From NCBI GenBank assembly GCA_963422595.1, contig OY730298.1, positions 992,001 through 1,056,000 on the forward strand: a stretch of DNA of 64,000 nucleotides. Reading direction: 5' to 3'. The position numbers and the translations under genes were made by a program. Source of the DNA: G963422595 sp963422595. Its GTDB lineage: Bacteria > Pseudomonadota > Gammaproteobacteria > UBA4575. Shown here in pieces: positions 36,986 through 45,317 of the stretch. Position 1 is the first letter of the stretch. Every line of letters starts with the position of its first letter. The notes beneath the pieces are model-generated. The model was given only the letters and a program-made list of their open reading frames with translations, did no database searches and had not been told where the DNA came from.

Positions 36986-39241
36986 ATGGGTGCGAACCTG
37001 CAAATGGACTTTGAAAGTTCAGAGCATCTGCCGATACGGGAATTTGCCGAAAAGGCCTACCTGGAATACTCCATGTACGTCATTTTAGACCGTGCGTTAC
37101 CGAACCTCGGTGATGGCTTAAAGCCGGTACAACGCAGAATTATCTATGCCATGTCCGAGCTGGGCTTATCGGCGGTTTCCAAGCCAAAAAAATCCGCACG
37201 TACGATTGGTGACGTAATTGGTAAATATCACCCGCATGGAGACAGTGCGTGTTATGAGGCTATGGTACTTATGGCGCAAGAGTTTGCCTATCGCTATCCG
37301 CTCATTGATGGGCAAGGCAACTGGGGATCAACGGACGATCCCAAATCTTTTGCGGCCATGCGTTATACCGAATCCCGTCTCACCAAATATGCCAGGGCAT
37401 TATTACAGGAACTTAATCAGGGAACCGTAGAATGGGCGCCAAATTTTGATGGTACGTTATCTGAACCATCGGTATTGCCGGCGCGCTTGCCCAATGTATT
37501 GCTTAATGGAGGCATGGGAATCGCCGTGGGCATGTCCACCGACATTCCTCCGCACAACGTTAAAGAAGTCATCAATGCGTGCATACACCTGTTAGATCAT
37601 CCCAGGGCCACGCTCGCCGAGCTGGGTAAATTTATTCAAGCTCCGGATTACCCTGGCGGCGCGGAAATAATCTCCGCGCCTGAAGAAATTCGCGATGCGT
37701 ACAAAACCGGCGTCGGCACCGTTCGCGTGCGCGCAAGCTATAATAAAGAAGATGATGATCTGGTCGTTACAGCGTTGCCCTATCAGGTTTCTGGTGCCAA
37801 AGTCCTGGAACAAATTGCGCGACAGATGCAGACCAGGAAACTACCCATGGTGCGGGACTTGCGGGATGAATCAGATCACGAAAGCGCAGTTAGAATTGTA
37901 ATTACTCCGCGTGGTAACCGGGTTGACGCGGATGCGTTAATGTCGCACCTGTTTGCCACTACTGATTTAGAGCGAAGTTATCGCATCAACCTGAACGTCA
38001 TTGGTATTGATGGCCGTCCCCAGGTGAAAGACCTGCGCTGCCTGTTAAAAGAATGGTTGGTATTCAGGCAAGACACCGTAACGCGCCGGCTGCAATGGCG
38101 TTTGAATAACGTTACAAAACGTTTACACGTGCTGGATGGCTTGCTCATTGCGTATCTTAATATTGACGACGTCATCAGCATAATTCGCGGCGCCGAACAC
38201 CCCCAGGCTGAGTTAATCAGAAGCTTCAGGATTAGCGACGTGCAAGCCGAAGCGATACTGAATTTAAGGCTGCGCAACCTGGCGAAGCTGGAAGCAATAA
38301 CCATACAGACGGAACAACGGGAACTTGGTGAAGAACGCAAAAATCTGGCGTCAACGTTACGATCAGGTCGAAGTCTGAAAACGCTGATCAAACGGGAATT
38401 AAGGCAGGATGCGGAGGAATTTGGCAATGAGCGCCGCTCGAAATTGATTCAGCGTGACCCGGCGAGTGCCATCGACGGGTCAGAATTAATGCCTTCCGAA
38501 AAAGTTACGGTGGTGTTATCCCAGCAAGGATGGGTACGCGCGGCAAAAGGCACAGACATCGATCCTGGCTCGCTAAACTACAAATCCGGAGATGCCTATC
38601 AGGTGTGCGCTATAGGCAAATCCAATCAATTAGCATCATTTTTAGACTCATATGGTCGTTGCTACACCTTACCCGCGCACAGCTTGCCGGCGGCGCGCGG
38701 TCCGGGAGAGCCTTTAAGTGGTCGCCTGAAACCCGCCGATGGCGCGCGTTTTGTCGGCGTAGTCATGGGCGTGCCGAATGATTACTACCTGCTTGCCAGT
38801 AGCGCCGGTTATGGGTACATCTGTAAGCACCAGCATATGCTTACCCGCAATCGGGCCGGCAAGGCACTATTATCCGTACCCGCGGGTGCTCATGCTCTGC
38901 CACCGGTAAAAGTGCGCGACCTGGAAGCAGACTGGATAATCGCTATCAGCTCTGCAGGACACATGTTAGTGATTCCCCTCGGGGACTTACCGGTACTATC
39001 AAAAGGGAAAGGCAATAAAATCATCGGCGTTGCCGGCGGCGCCTGCGTGCGCGCCATGGTGCTGGTACAGGATGGAGAATCGATTACTCTACGTGCCGGT
39101 AAACGTATTAAGAAAATGCGCGCTGCTGAAGTTGATAGCTACGTCGGTGAGCGAGGTAAGCAGGGCCTGAAATTGCCAAGTGGTTATCGCAACGTCAGTA
39201 CCATTGAAGTGCATTTTTCAGACACAGGCAACCAGGCGTGA
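36986..39241 (+). CDS. parC: DNA topoisomerase IV subunit A
   Basis: DNA-cleaving subunit of topoisomerase IV. KSARTIGDVIGKYHPHGDSA covers the quinolone region, with Ser87 and Glu91 in the sensitive form. The catalytic tyrosine is Tyr127 in AAMRYTESRL. Starting at the in-frame ATG at 37004 would bring these near the E. coli numbers (80, 84, 120). The C-terminal beta-pinwheel is degenerate, as in ParC. parE and parC are 29 bases apart and probably cotranscribed. Confidence 0.95.
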   Translation: MGANLQMDFESSEHLPIREFAEKAYLEYSMYVILDRALPNLGDGLKPVQRRIIYAMSELGLSAVSKPKKSARTIGDVIGKYHPHGDSACYEAMVLMAQEFAYRYPLIDGQGNWGSTDDPKSFAAMRYTESRLTKYARALLQELNQGTVEWAPNFDGTLSEPSVLPARLPNVLLNGGMGIAVGMSTDIPPHNVKEVINACIHLLDHPRATLAELGKFIQAPDYPGGAEIISAPEEIRDAYKTGVGTVRVRASYNKEDDDLVVTALPYQVSGAKVLEQIARQMQTRKLPMVRDLRDESDHESAVRIVITPRGNRVDADALMSHLFATTDLERSYRINLNVIGIDGRPQVKDLRCLLKEWLVFRQDTVTRRLQWRLNNVTKRLHVLDGLLIAYLNIDDVISIIRGAEHPQAELIRSFRISDVQAEAILNLRLRNLAKLEAITIQTEQRELGEERKNLASTLRSGRSLKTLIKRELRQDAEEFGNERRSKLIQRDPASAIDGSELMPSEKVTVVLSQQGWVRAAKGTDIDPGSLNYKSGDAYQVCAIGKSNQLASFLDSYGRCYTLPAHSLPAARGPGEPLSGRLKPADGARFVGVVMGVPNDYYLLASSAGYGYICKHQHMLTRNRAGKALLSVPAGAHALPPVKVRDLEADWIIAISSAGHMLVIPLGDLPVLSKGKGNKIIGVAGGACVRAMVLVQDGESITLRAGKRIKKMRAAEVDSYVGERGKQGLKLPSGYRNVSTIEVHFSDTGNQA

Positions 39242-39280
39242 GAGACTTGAAAACAAACCGTCCGCCGGTATATTTTGATT

Positions 39281-39306
39281 GGTTCACATCTGGGGTTCAC
39301 ATCTGG
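39281..39306 (+). repeat. Perfect 13-base tandem repeat upstream of htpX
   Basis: GGTTCACATCTGG occurs twice with no gap (39281-39293 and 39294-39306), 55 bases before the htpX start. Two exact adjacent copies in the only promoter-sized gap between parC and htpX look like a paired binding site for a regulator, though a chance duplication is possible. AT-rich boxes (TATAGT, TATAAA) lie just downstream. Confidence 0.5.
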
Positions 39307-39361
39307 GCAACATTGCTTTTATTATAGTCGTATAAATTTTTAATTTGATCAGAGGCGTCTT

Positions 39362-40246
39362 ATGGGTATGCGAGTATTGTTATTTTTGACGGTAAATTTT
39401 TCCATCATTATGGTTTTGAGTATTACTGCGCAAATACTTGGGCTTGACAGCTGGCTGGCACAAAAGGGATTGCCGGGGCAGCTGCAAGGGTTATTAATCA
39501 TGTCTTTACTGTTTGGTTTTGGGGGAGCTTTCATATCTCTGGCCATCTCTAAGTGGATGGCTAAACGCAGTATGCGCGTCAAAGTAATCCAACAACCCCA
39601 AAATTCATCCCAACGATGGTTAATTGAAACCGTTCAGAGACAGGCCAGACAAGCTGGTATCGGCATGCCGGAAGTGGGTATTTTTGAGTCACCCCAACCG
39701 AATGCGTTTGCCACCGGCATGCGACGGAATAATGCGTTAATCGCAGTGAGTAGCGGGCTCATGCACGCCATGAATCAGGACGAAGTGGAAGCAGTGCTGG
39801 GCCATGAAATAAGCCATGTTGCCAACGGCGACATGATCACTATGGGGCTGTTACAGGGAGTGTTGAACACGTTTGTTATTTTTATATCGCGGATAATCGG
39901 GTTAGTCGTAGACAAAGTCGTGTTTAAGTCCCGCAGCGGCGTTGGGCCTGGCTACTACCTCGTAAGTATTTTTGCACAAGTGATACTGGCCATTCTGGCC
40001 TCCATGATCGCCAGTTGGTTTTCGCGCCGCCGCGAGTTTCGCGCCGATGCAGGCGGTGCGCAGCTTGCCGGGCGTGAAAAAATGATTGCCGCGCTACGCT
40101 GTTTACAAGCGCAAAGTGAAACTGAGGAACTGCCTGGGCAACTGGCCGCATTTGGAATATCGGGCGGGGTGAAGGCCGGCATAAGAAAATTGTTTATGAC
40201 ACATCCGCCTTTGCAAGCGCGTATTGAGGCCCTGAAAAACTCGTGA
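39362..40246 (+). CDS. htpX: Membrane zinc metalloprotease HtpX
   Basis: Inner-membrane M48 protease for misfolded membrane proteins, often envelope- or heat-stress induced. 294 residues: N-terminal helices (VLLFLTVNFSIIMVLSITAQ and GLLIMSLLFGFGGAFISLAI), NAFATGMRRNNALIAVS, the zinc motif HEISH (148-152), two further helices (about 160-180 and 195-220) and the third ligand region EFRADAGGAQLAG. Convergent with epmB. The tandem repeat upstream may be its operator. Confidence 0.95.
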   Translation: MGMRVLLFLTVNFSIIMVLSITAQILGLDSWLAQKGLPGQLQGLLIMSLLFGFGGAFISLAISKWMAKRSMRVKVIQQPQNSSQRWLIETVQRQARQAGIGMPEVGIFESPQPNAFATGMRRNNALIAVSSGLMHAMNQDEVEAVLGHEISHVANGDMITMGLLQGVLNTFVIFISRIIGLVVDKVVFKSRSGVGPGYYLVSIFAQVILAILASMIASWFSRRREFRADAGGAQLAGREKMIAALRCLQAQSETEELPGQLAAFGISGGVKAGIRKLFMTHPPLQARIEALKNS

Positions 40247-40258
40247 GAAAGTGGCAAG

Positions 40259-41278
40259 TTAATACGTTATTAACGTTTTAGCGGTGGTGCCCGCCTCCTC
40301 TTTTACCAGTTTGGGGAGCAGATAGCCGGGCAGCTTACTGGCAGCTTCACGCATTATCTTACGTGCCCGGGTTTCGTCAACCTCGAAATGCGCGGCACCC
40401 TGCACCCGGTCCAACAGATGCAAGTAATAGGGCAGCACGTGCGCCGGCAATAATGCTTCGCTTAACTCTATCAAAGCCTCTGCCGTGTCATTGACATGGC
40501 GTAGCAACACGCTCTGATTAAGCAGCATGCAACGTGCGGTGGACAGTTCTATCAGTTTTTCCCGTAGCTGGCCGTTCAGCTCCCGGGCATGATTAATATG
40601 CAGCACTACCACCACTGTTAACCTGGTAGCGTGTATCCAGTCAGTTAATTCACTATTAATACGTGCCGGGATGACCACCGGCAGACGTGTATGGAGGCGT
40701 AATCGCTGGACGTGCGGTATTGACTCCAGCCGCGCAACCAGACTGGCAAGCTTAGCGTCATGCAGCACCAGGGGATCGCCACCGCTTAATATCACCTCAT
40801 TGATGCTGGAGTCATTGGCGATCTGGTGGAGTGCCTGATGCCAGGCATCGTGACGTGGATTTTGTGCAGCGTAAGGAAAGTGTCGCCGAAAACAATAACG
40901 GCAATGAATGCCACACAGTCCGGTTACCAATAACAGTGCGCGACCGTGATATTTTTGTAGCAATCCCGGGCTGCTGCTACTCTCTACGTCGCCGACTGGA
41001 TCTGTACCAAAACCAGCAGTTATAGTCTCCTCGTGTACACGTGGAAGTACCTGTAGCAATAGCGGGTCTTCAGGGTTTGACTTTTGCATGCGTTGCACGT
41101 AGCTGCGCGGCACGCGCAAAGGGAATTGTTGACTGGCAGCAGCGCTGACAGGAAGTTGATCGGGTTTCAGGTCAAGCAGGTCACAAAGATCGCCAAGGTT
41201 AGTTATCGCCTCCCGGTACTGCCGTTGCCAATTTACTTCAACGCCTGAATATTCTCGTGCTAGACTGACTGGATACAT
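40259..41278 (-). CDS. epmB: EF-P (R)-beta-lysine formation: lysine 2,3-aminomutase EpmB
   Basis: Radical-SAM, PLP-dependent enzyme that converts alpha-lysine to (R)-beta-lysine for attachment to EF-P. The 339 residues match the E. coli length (342). The radical-SAM cluster motif is CGIHCRYCFRRHFPY (CxxxCxxC). Further marks are ILSGGDPLVLHD, RLRLHTRLPVVIPARI, LLNQSVLLRHVND and YYLHLLDRVQGAAHF, which contains the region of the PLP lysine. It is read divergently from efp with only 29 bases between start codons. Confidence 0.94.
   Translation of the reverse strand: MYPVSLAREYSGVEVNWQRQYREAITNLGDLCDLLDLKPDQLPVSAAASQQFPLRVPRSYVQRMQKSNPEDPLLLQVLPRVHEETITAGFGTDPVGDVESSSSPGLLQKYHGRALLLVTGLCGIHCRYCFRRHFPYAAQNPRHDAWHQALHQIANDSSINEVILSGGDPLVLHDAKLASLVARLESIPHVQRLRLHTRLPVVIPARINSELTDWIHATRLTVVVVLHINHARELNGQLREKLIELSTARCMLLNQSVLLRHVNDTAEALIELSEALLPAHVLPYYLHLLDRVQGAAHFEVDETRARKIMREAASKLPGYLLPKLVKEEAGTTAKTLITY
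41237..41266 (+). promoter_or_regulatory. Candidate promoter for efp inside epmB
   Basis: TTCAAC (41237-41242), an 18-base spacer and TAGACT (41261-41266) lie 41 bases before the efp GTG. The gap between the divergent starts is too small for two promoters, so an efp promoter would have to overlap the first codons of epmB. The match to consensus is partial. Confidence 0.3.
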
Positions 41279-41307
41279 TGATTACGGTATTGCATGAAGA
41301 CGGTAAC

Positions 41308-41877
41308 GTGGCGAATTATAATACCAATGAACTCCGTGCGGGCTTAAAACTTACTCTGGATGGCGAACCGTATGCCATCCTTGAAAACGAGTTTGTGAAA
41401 CCCGGTAAAGGTCAGGCCTTCAATCGTGTCAAACTTCGCAACCTGAAGACCGGCCGTGTAGCAGACAAGACTTTTAAGTCGGGTGAGTCGGTTGCGGGTG
41501 CGGACGTCGTCGACGTGGATATGCAATACCTTTATAACGACGGGCAACAATGGCACTTCATGGAGCCCAATTCTTACGAACAATATGCGGCGTCAAAAAC
41601 GGTCATGGGAGATACCAGGCGGTGGCTCAAGGGGCAGGAAACATGCAGCGTGACGTTGCTTGAAGGTCAGCCCTTAATTGTGACGGCGCCTAATTTTGTC
41701 GAATTGAGCATCACACACACGGATCCCGGCGTGCGGGGTGATACCGCCGCTGGCGGCACCAAGCCCGCCACGTTAGAGACCGGTGCCATCGTAAAAGTGC
41801 CGCTATTCATCGAGGCAGGAGAAGTATTGCGTATCGATACGCGCACTGCGGAGTACGTCTCGCGCGTGAAGACCTGA
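41308..41877 (+). CDS. efp: Translation elongation factor P
   Basis: Rescues ribosomes stalled at polyproline. The start chosen is GTG 41308 (VANYNTNELRAGLKLTLDGE), matching E. coli EF-P in length (189 vs 188); a frame back to TTG 41278 is unlikely. With this start the modified lysine is Lys34 in FVKPGKGQAFN, the E. coli position for beta-lysylation. Two OB domains and the KV..NLKTG ribosome-facing region are seen. Both modification enzymes, epmB and epmA, flank it. Confidence 0.96.
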   Translation: MANYNTNELRAGLKLTLDGEPYAILENEFVKPGKGQAFNRVKLRNLKTGRVADKTFKSGESVAGADVVDVDMQYLYNDGQQWHFMEPNSYEQYAASKTVMGDTRRWLKGQETCSVTLLEGQPLIVTAPNFVELSITHTDPGVRGDTAAGGTKPATLETGAIVKVPLFIEAGEVLRIDTRTAEYVSRVKT

Positions 41878-41982
41878 ACAAGCCTCTGGCATATCGGCAA
41901 AAAAATCTCTCCATGCCCAACTTTATACCGCGCTGGGTTCATTACAGCACAGATTGCTGATTTTCACATTCAACATCTGCAT

Positions 41983-42948
41983 GTGAATAATCGTTCCAGG
42001 GTTACTGATTGGGCACCGCTGGTTTCGCGGCAGGCAATAGAGGCGCGCGCGCACACCTACGCGCAAATACGGCAGCACTTCACGGTGCGTCAGGCGTTAG
42101 AAGTAGATACCCCCATTGTCAATCGCCATACAGTGACCGACCCGCATATCGACAGCATCGGCGTTACCGGCATCGGGCCAAAAAATTATTACCTGCATAC
42201 TTCGCCGGAGTACGCGATGAAGAGATTACTGGCATTTTTTAAGCGGGATATATACCAGCTTTGCAAGGTGTTTAGAGGCGCAGAACGGGGCAAATATCAT
42301 CATACCGAATTCACGCTGCTCGAATGGTATCGGGTAGCCTGTGGTTATCAGGATTTAATGCGAGAGGTAGACGAACTGGTAACAACACTGTTGCGGCAAC
42401 GACGCTACCTCGCGCAAACCGAATTCACAACCTATCAGAACATATTTATTGAATATTGCGGGTTTGACCCGTGGTGCGCAACGCGGCAGGATTACGTGCG
42501 CGCGGGTGCAGCCGCGGGACTTGCACTGCAATCTCATTTATCAATATGCGCATACCAGGAACTACTACTTGACCAGGTGATTGCGCCCCGGCTACCCAAA
42601 GACAGCCTGACGTTTATCCATGATTTTCCGGCGCAACAAGCCGCATTGGCAAACATAAATCATACTGGTGTGGCGGAACGCTTTGAACTGTATCTGGGCG
42701 ATATCGAGCTTGCCAATGGTTTTCAGGAACTCACCGATACCCACGAACACCTGCAACGTTTTCAGGAACACAACGTAAGGCGCGCACGAGCGGGTAAGGT
42801 CAGGCTGGAAATTGATCGGCAATTTATTGCCGCGCTGGTGGCGGGATTGCCGGAAAGCTCCGGAGTAGCGCTGGGCATTGATCGCCTGTTAATGACTATA
42901 TTAAGAGTTACTGATATTAAAGATGTGCTCGCCTTTACTGGCGATTGA
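41983..42948 (+). CDS. epmA: EF-P--(R)-beta-lysine ligase EpmA
   Basis: Truncated class II lysyl-tRNA synthetase paralogue that joins beta-lysine to Lys34 of EF-P. 321 residues with no anticodon-binding domain. Class II motifs: YYLHTSPEYAMKRLLAF, QLCKVFRGAERGKYHHTEFT (motif 2) and GVALGIDRLLMTIL (motif 3). It starts with GTG and its 3' end overlaps the opposing psd by 14 bases. With epmB and efp it forms a complete module; the hydroxylase EpmC is not in the window. Confidence 0.95.
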   Translation: MNNRSRVTDWAPLVSRQAIEARAHTYAQIRQHFTVRQALEVDTPIVNRHTVTDPHIDSIGVTGIGPKNYYLHTSPEYAMKRLLAFFKRDIYQLCKVFRGAERGKYHHTEFTLLEWYRVACGYQDLMREVDELVTTLLRQRRYLAQTEFTTYQNIFIEYCGFDPWCATRQDYVRAGAAAGLALQSHLSICAYQELLLDQVIAPRLPKDSLTFIHDFPAQQAALANINHTGVAERFELYLGDIELANGFQELTDTHEHLQRFQEHNVRRARAGKVRLEIDRQFIAALVAGLPESSGVALGIDRLLMTILRVTDIKDVLAFTGD

Positions 42949-43789
42949 CGGTGGTTTCTCCCAAACGTTGCCCCATTAATACCGCTTGTTGAGGTGCTAA
43001 ATGTTTATGCCATTCGATTTTATCAGACTCAAAAGCTACGATCACGGTTGATCCCATATTGAACACACCCAGCTCCTCGCCTTTTTTGAAGTGCAGACCC
43101 GAATATTTTTTGCGGTGCGGCACTTTACCTCTGGGGGGCGTTAGCAGTCCCTCCCATGAAGTTTCGATAGCCGAGACGTTCACGGCCCCGACCATTACCA
43201 CTGCCATATATCCTGCAACTGTTGCAAAAATGGATACCACACGTTCATTGCGACTATACAAATTAGTGATTACCTCAGTAGCATAGCGGGCAACGCTAAA
43301 CAAGCGTCCGGGCACGTGCACCATTTCCAGCAGGGATCCATCCACGGGCATATGTACGCGGTGATAATTCTTAGGCGACAAATAGATAGTGGAAAAATCT
43401 CCTTTCTCGCCCAGACGTCCGTATTCGTCGGTTACGCCCAGCAACTGCCGCATGGAAAAAAATCTCCCCTTGGCCTGAATCACGCGGGCACCATGATAAC
43501 CTGACATTTGGCTTATATAACCATCTGCCGGGCAGACGATGACATTGGGTTCGGGTGCAATGGGGCGTGCCCCGGCCATCAGCTGGCGCGTGAAAAACGC
43601 ATTAAAGGAGACATATTCTTCAGGATTTTGGTACAAAGCCTCACTCAAATCTACGTTAAAGGCACGCACAAATAGCCGTATTGCCGGATTTTTCAACGGC
43701 GTTTTTAAGCGTGTCAACCAAAATGTGATTTGAGAAACGAGGTGATGAGGAAACAAATGAAATAAAAATCCCTTGCAATATTTCCACAT
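42935..43789 (-). CDS. psd: Phosphatidylserine decarboxylase
   Basis: Makes phosphatidylethanolamine at the inner membrane. Proenzyme motifs: EYVSFNAFFTR, PADGYISQMSG, KNYHRVHMPVDG and the self-cleavage site in FNMGSTVIVAF (MGST in place of E. coli LGST; the Ser becomes the pyruvoyl group). Start chosen at ATG 43789 (MWKYCKGFLFHLFPHH), 284 residues; the frame extends to 43831. The epmA-psd neighbourhood is common in gammaproteobacteria. The 283 bases between psd and aroC hold no recognisable gene. Confidence 0.93.
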   Translation of the reverse strand: MWKYCKGFLFHLFPHHLVSQITFWLTRLKTPLKNPAIRLFVRAFNVDLSEALYQNPEEYVSFNAFFTRQLMAGARPIAPEPNVIVCPADGYISQMSGYHGARVIQAKGRFFSMRQLLGVTDEYGRLGEKGDFSTIYLSPKNYHRVHMPVDGSLLEMVHVPGRLFSVARYATEVITNLYSRNERVVSIFATVAGYMAVVMVGAVNVSAIETSWEGLLTPPRGKVPHRKKYSGLHFKKGEELGVFNMGSTVIVAFESDKIEWHKHLAPQQAVLMGQRLGETTVNRQ

Positions 43790-44072
43790 AACACTCACTC
43801 GCGTATTGATCAGGGCGCCAGGTTGGCGCATGGTGCATTAACTCCCAGCAAATATGCGCACTTCGGCCAACTACGTGTTGCATCTTCAGTAGCTGCAGGT
43901 GATCAGGCATGTGGCGTTGTTCGCATGCCCAGGGCCGTAGCTGTAAACGAGATAAAGACCAGCGCTTAAGGCCTGCCGGGCATGGCTACATAATAATATC
44001 ATTTCACGGCAAACTGAAGTACCGGCAGCAACGGTAGCGAGTCCCGGCCTGGGAAAATGTTACAATGCCGGC

Positions 44073-45170
44073 ATGTCAGGAAATTCAACAGGCAAGCTAT
44101 TCACGGTTACTTCATTTGGTGAGAGCCATGGTACTGCTATCGGCTGTATCGTTGATGGTTGTCCACCGGGTTTAGAGCTTGACGCTAAAGACCTGCAAGC
44201 CGATTTAGAGCGCCGTCGCCCAGGTAAATCACGTTATACCACGCAAAGACGGGAGCTGGATGAAGTCGAGATATTGTCAGGTACCTTTGAAGGCAAAACC
44301 ACAGGCACGCCAATCGGTCTCATTATCTACAATCAGGATGCCCGTCCTAAGGACTATAGCGATATTAAACACAAGTTTCGCCCTGGTCACGCCGATTACA
44401 CCTACCTGAAAAAATATGGTGTACGCGATTATCGCGGTGGTGGTCGTGCCTCGGCGCGCGAGACCGCCATGCGCGTGGCCGCCGGGGCCATTGCCAGAAA
44501 ATACCTTATGGAAAAGCTCGGCGTACGTATACGCGGCTATCTGGCACAACTTGGCGCCATCAAAATTGAACATAAGGACTGGGGTGCAGTCCACCAAAAC
44601 CCGTTTTTTTGCCCTGACAGTACCAGAGTCGCCGAGCTGGAAGCAGCTATGGATGATTTGCGCAAACGAGGTGATTCCGCCGGCGCGCGCGTGAACGTGG
44701 TGGCAAGTGGTATGCCAATGGGGTTGGGTGAACCGGTATTTGCTCGTCTGGATGCCGATCTTGCGGGTGCCATGATGGGCATCAATGCGGTGAAAGGCGT
44801 AGAGATTGGCGCAGGTTTCAACAGCGTGTCACAAACAGGCAGTGAACACCGTGATGAAATTACTCCGCAAGGTTTTCTATCCAATCATGCAGGAGGCGTG
44901 CTGGGGGGCATTTCTTCGGGTCAGGATTTGCTGGTAAGCATTGCATTTAAGCCGACTTCCAGTATTCGCATGCCTGGTAAAACAGTAGATATACATGGAC
45001 AAGCCACGCAAATTATTACTACCGGGCGACATGATCCCTGTGTGGGCATACGCGGTGTTCCGGTGGTGGAAGCCATGCTGGCGATTGTGGTCATGGATCA
45101 CGTGTTGCGGCAGCGCGCGCAAAACCCAGACCTGCAATGCGACACCCCCGATATTTTGCCTGCTGCGTAA
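44073..45170 (+). CDS. aroC: Chorismate synthase
   Basis: Last common step to aromatic amino acids. 365 residues. It begins GKLFTVTSFGESHGTAIGCI, with DLERRRPGKSRYTTQRRE, HADYTYLKKYG, RGGGRASARET and GGISSGQDLLVSIAFKPTSS. All three family signatures are present. It shares its orientation with the leu genes downstream, but the 136-base gap and AT-rich promoter-like stretch between them suggest separate transcription. Confidence 0.96.
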   Translation: MSGNSTGKLFTVTSFGESHGTAIGCIVDGCPPGLELDAKDLQADLERRRPGKSRYTTQRRELDEVEILSGTFEGKTTGTPIGLIIYNQDARPKDYSDIKHKFRPGHADYTYLKKYGVRDYRGGGRASARETAMRVAAGAIARKYLMEKLGVRIRGYLAQLGAIKIEHKDWGAVHQNPFFCPDSTRVAELEAAMDDLRKRGDSAGARVNVVASGMPMGLGEPVFARLDADLAGAMMGINAVKGVEIGAGFNSVSQTGSEHRDEITPQGFLSNHAGGVLGGISSGQDLLVSIAFKPTSSIRMPGKTVDIHGQATQIITTGRHDPCVGIRGVPVVEAMLAIVVMDHVLRQRAQNPDLQCDTPDILPAA

Positions 45171-45203
45171 TTTGATGATATTCACACTTTTTAATGTAAG
45201 CAA

Positions 45204-45230
45204 TTGATTATATTGATAAATTTTTATAAA
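45204..45230 (+). promoter_or_regulatory. Candidate promoter for leuCDB
   Basis: TTGATT (45204-45209), a 15-base spacer and TATAAA (45225-45230) sit in a markedly AT-rich stretch between aroC and leuC. The spacer is two bases shorter than ideal. No other promoter-like pair was evident in this gap. Confidence 0.3.
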
Positions 45231-45239
45231 ACCAAAGCG

Positions 45240-45317
45240 ATGGGATGGTTCTGCCTGGCACCTGCGGGCGTAATTATGCCTTATCGGTATAGCTGCTGGT
45301 CGGCCCGTGGAAGCTAA
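45240..45317 (+). other. Possible 25-codon upstream ORF overlapping the leuC start
   Basis: ATG 45240 opens a 25-codon frame (peptide begins MGWFCLAPAGVIMPYRYSCW) whose TAA at 45315-45317 lies just past the leuC GTG at 45307. It could couple translation into leuC. It has only one leucine, so it is not a classical leu attenuator leader, and no strong ribosome-binding site precedes it. It may be chance. Confidence 0.25.

Noticed and set aside
36986..39241. Quinolone-resistance changes in parC
   Set aside because: The key Ser and Glu of the HPHGDSACYEA stretch are in the sensitive form.
41278..41307. TTG start for efp at 41278
   Set aside because: It would add ten residues before the conserved N-terminus and shift the modified lysine away from position 34.
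43656..43910. Reverse-strand frame (MPDHLQLLKMQHVVGRS...) upstream of psd that at first recalled a REP-associated transposase (PDHLHLL)
   Set aside because: Only the short PDHLQLL string matches, the catalytic His/Tyr context is missing, and most of the frame overlaps psd in another frame.
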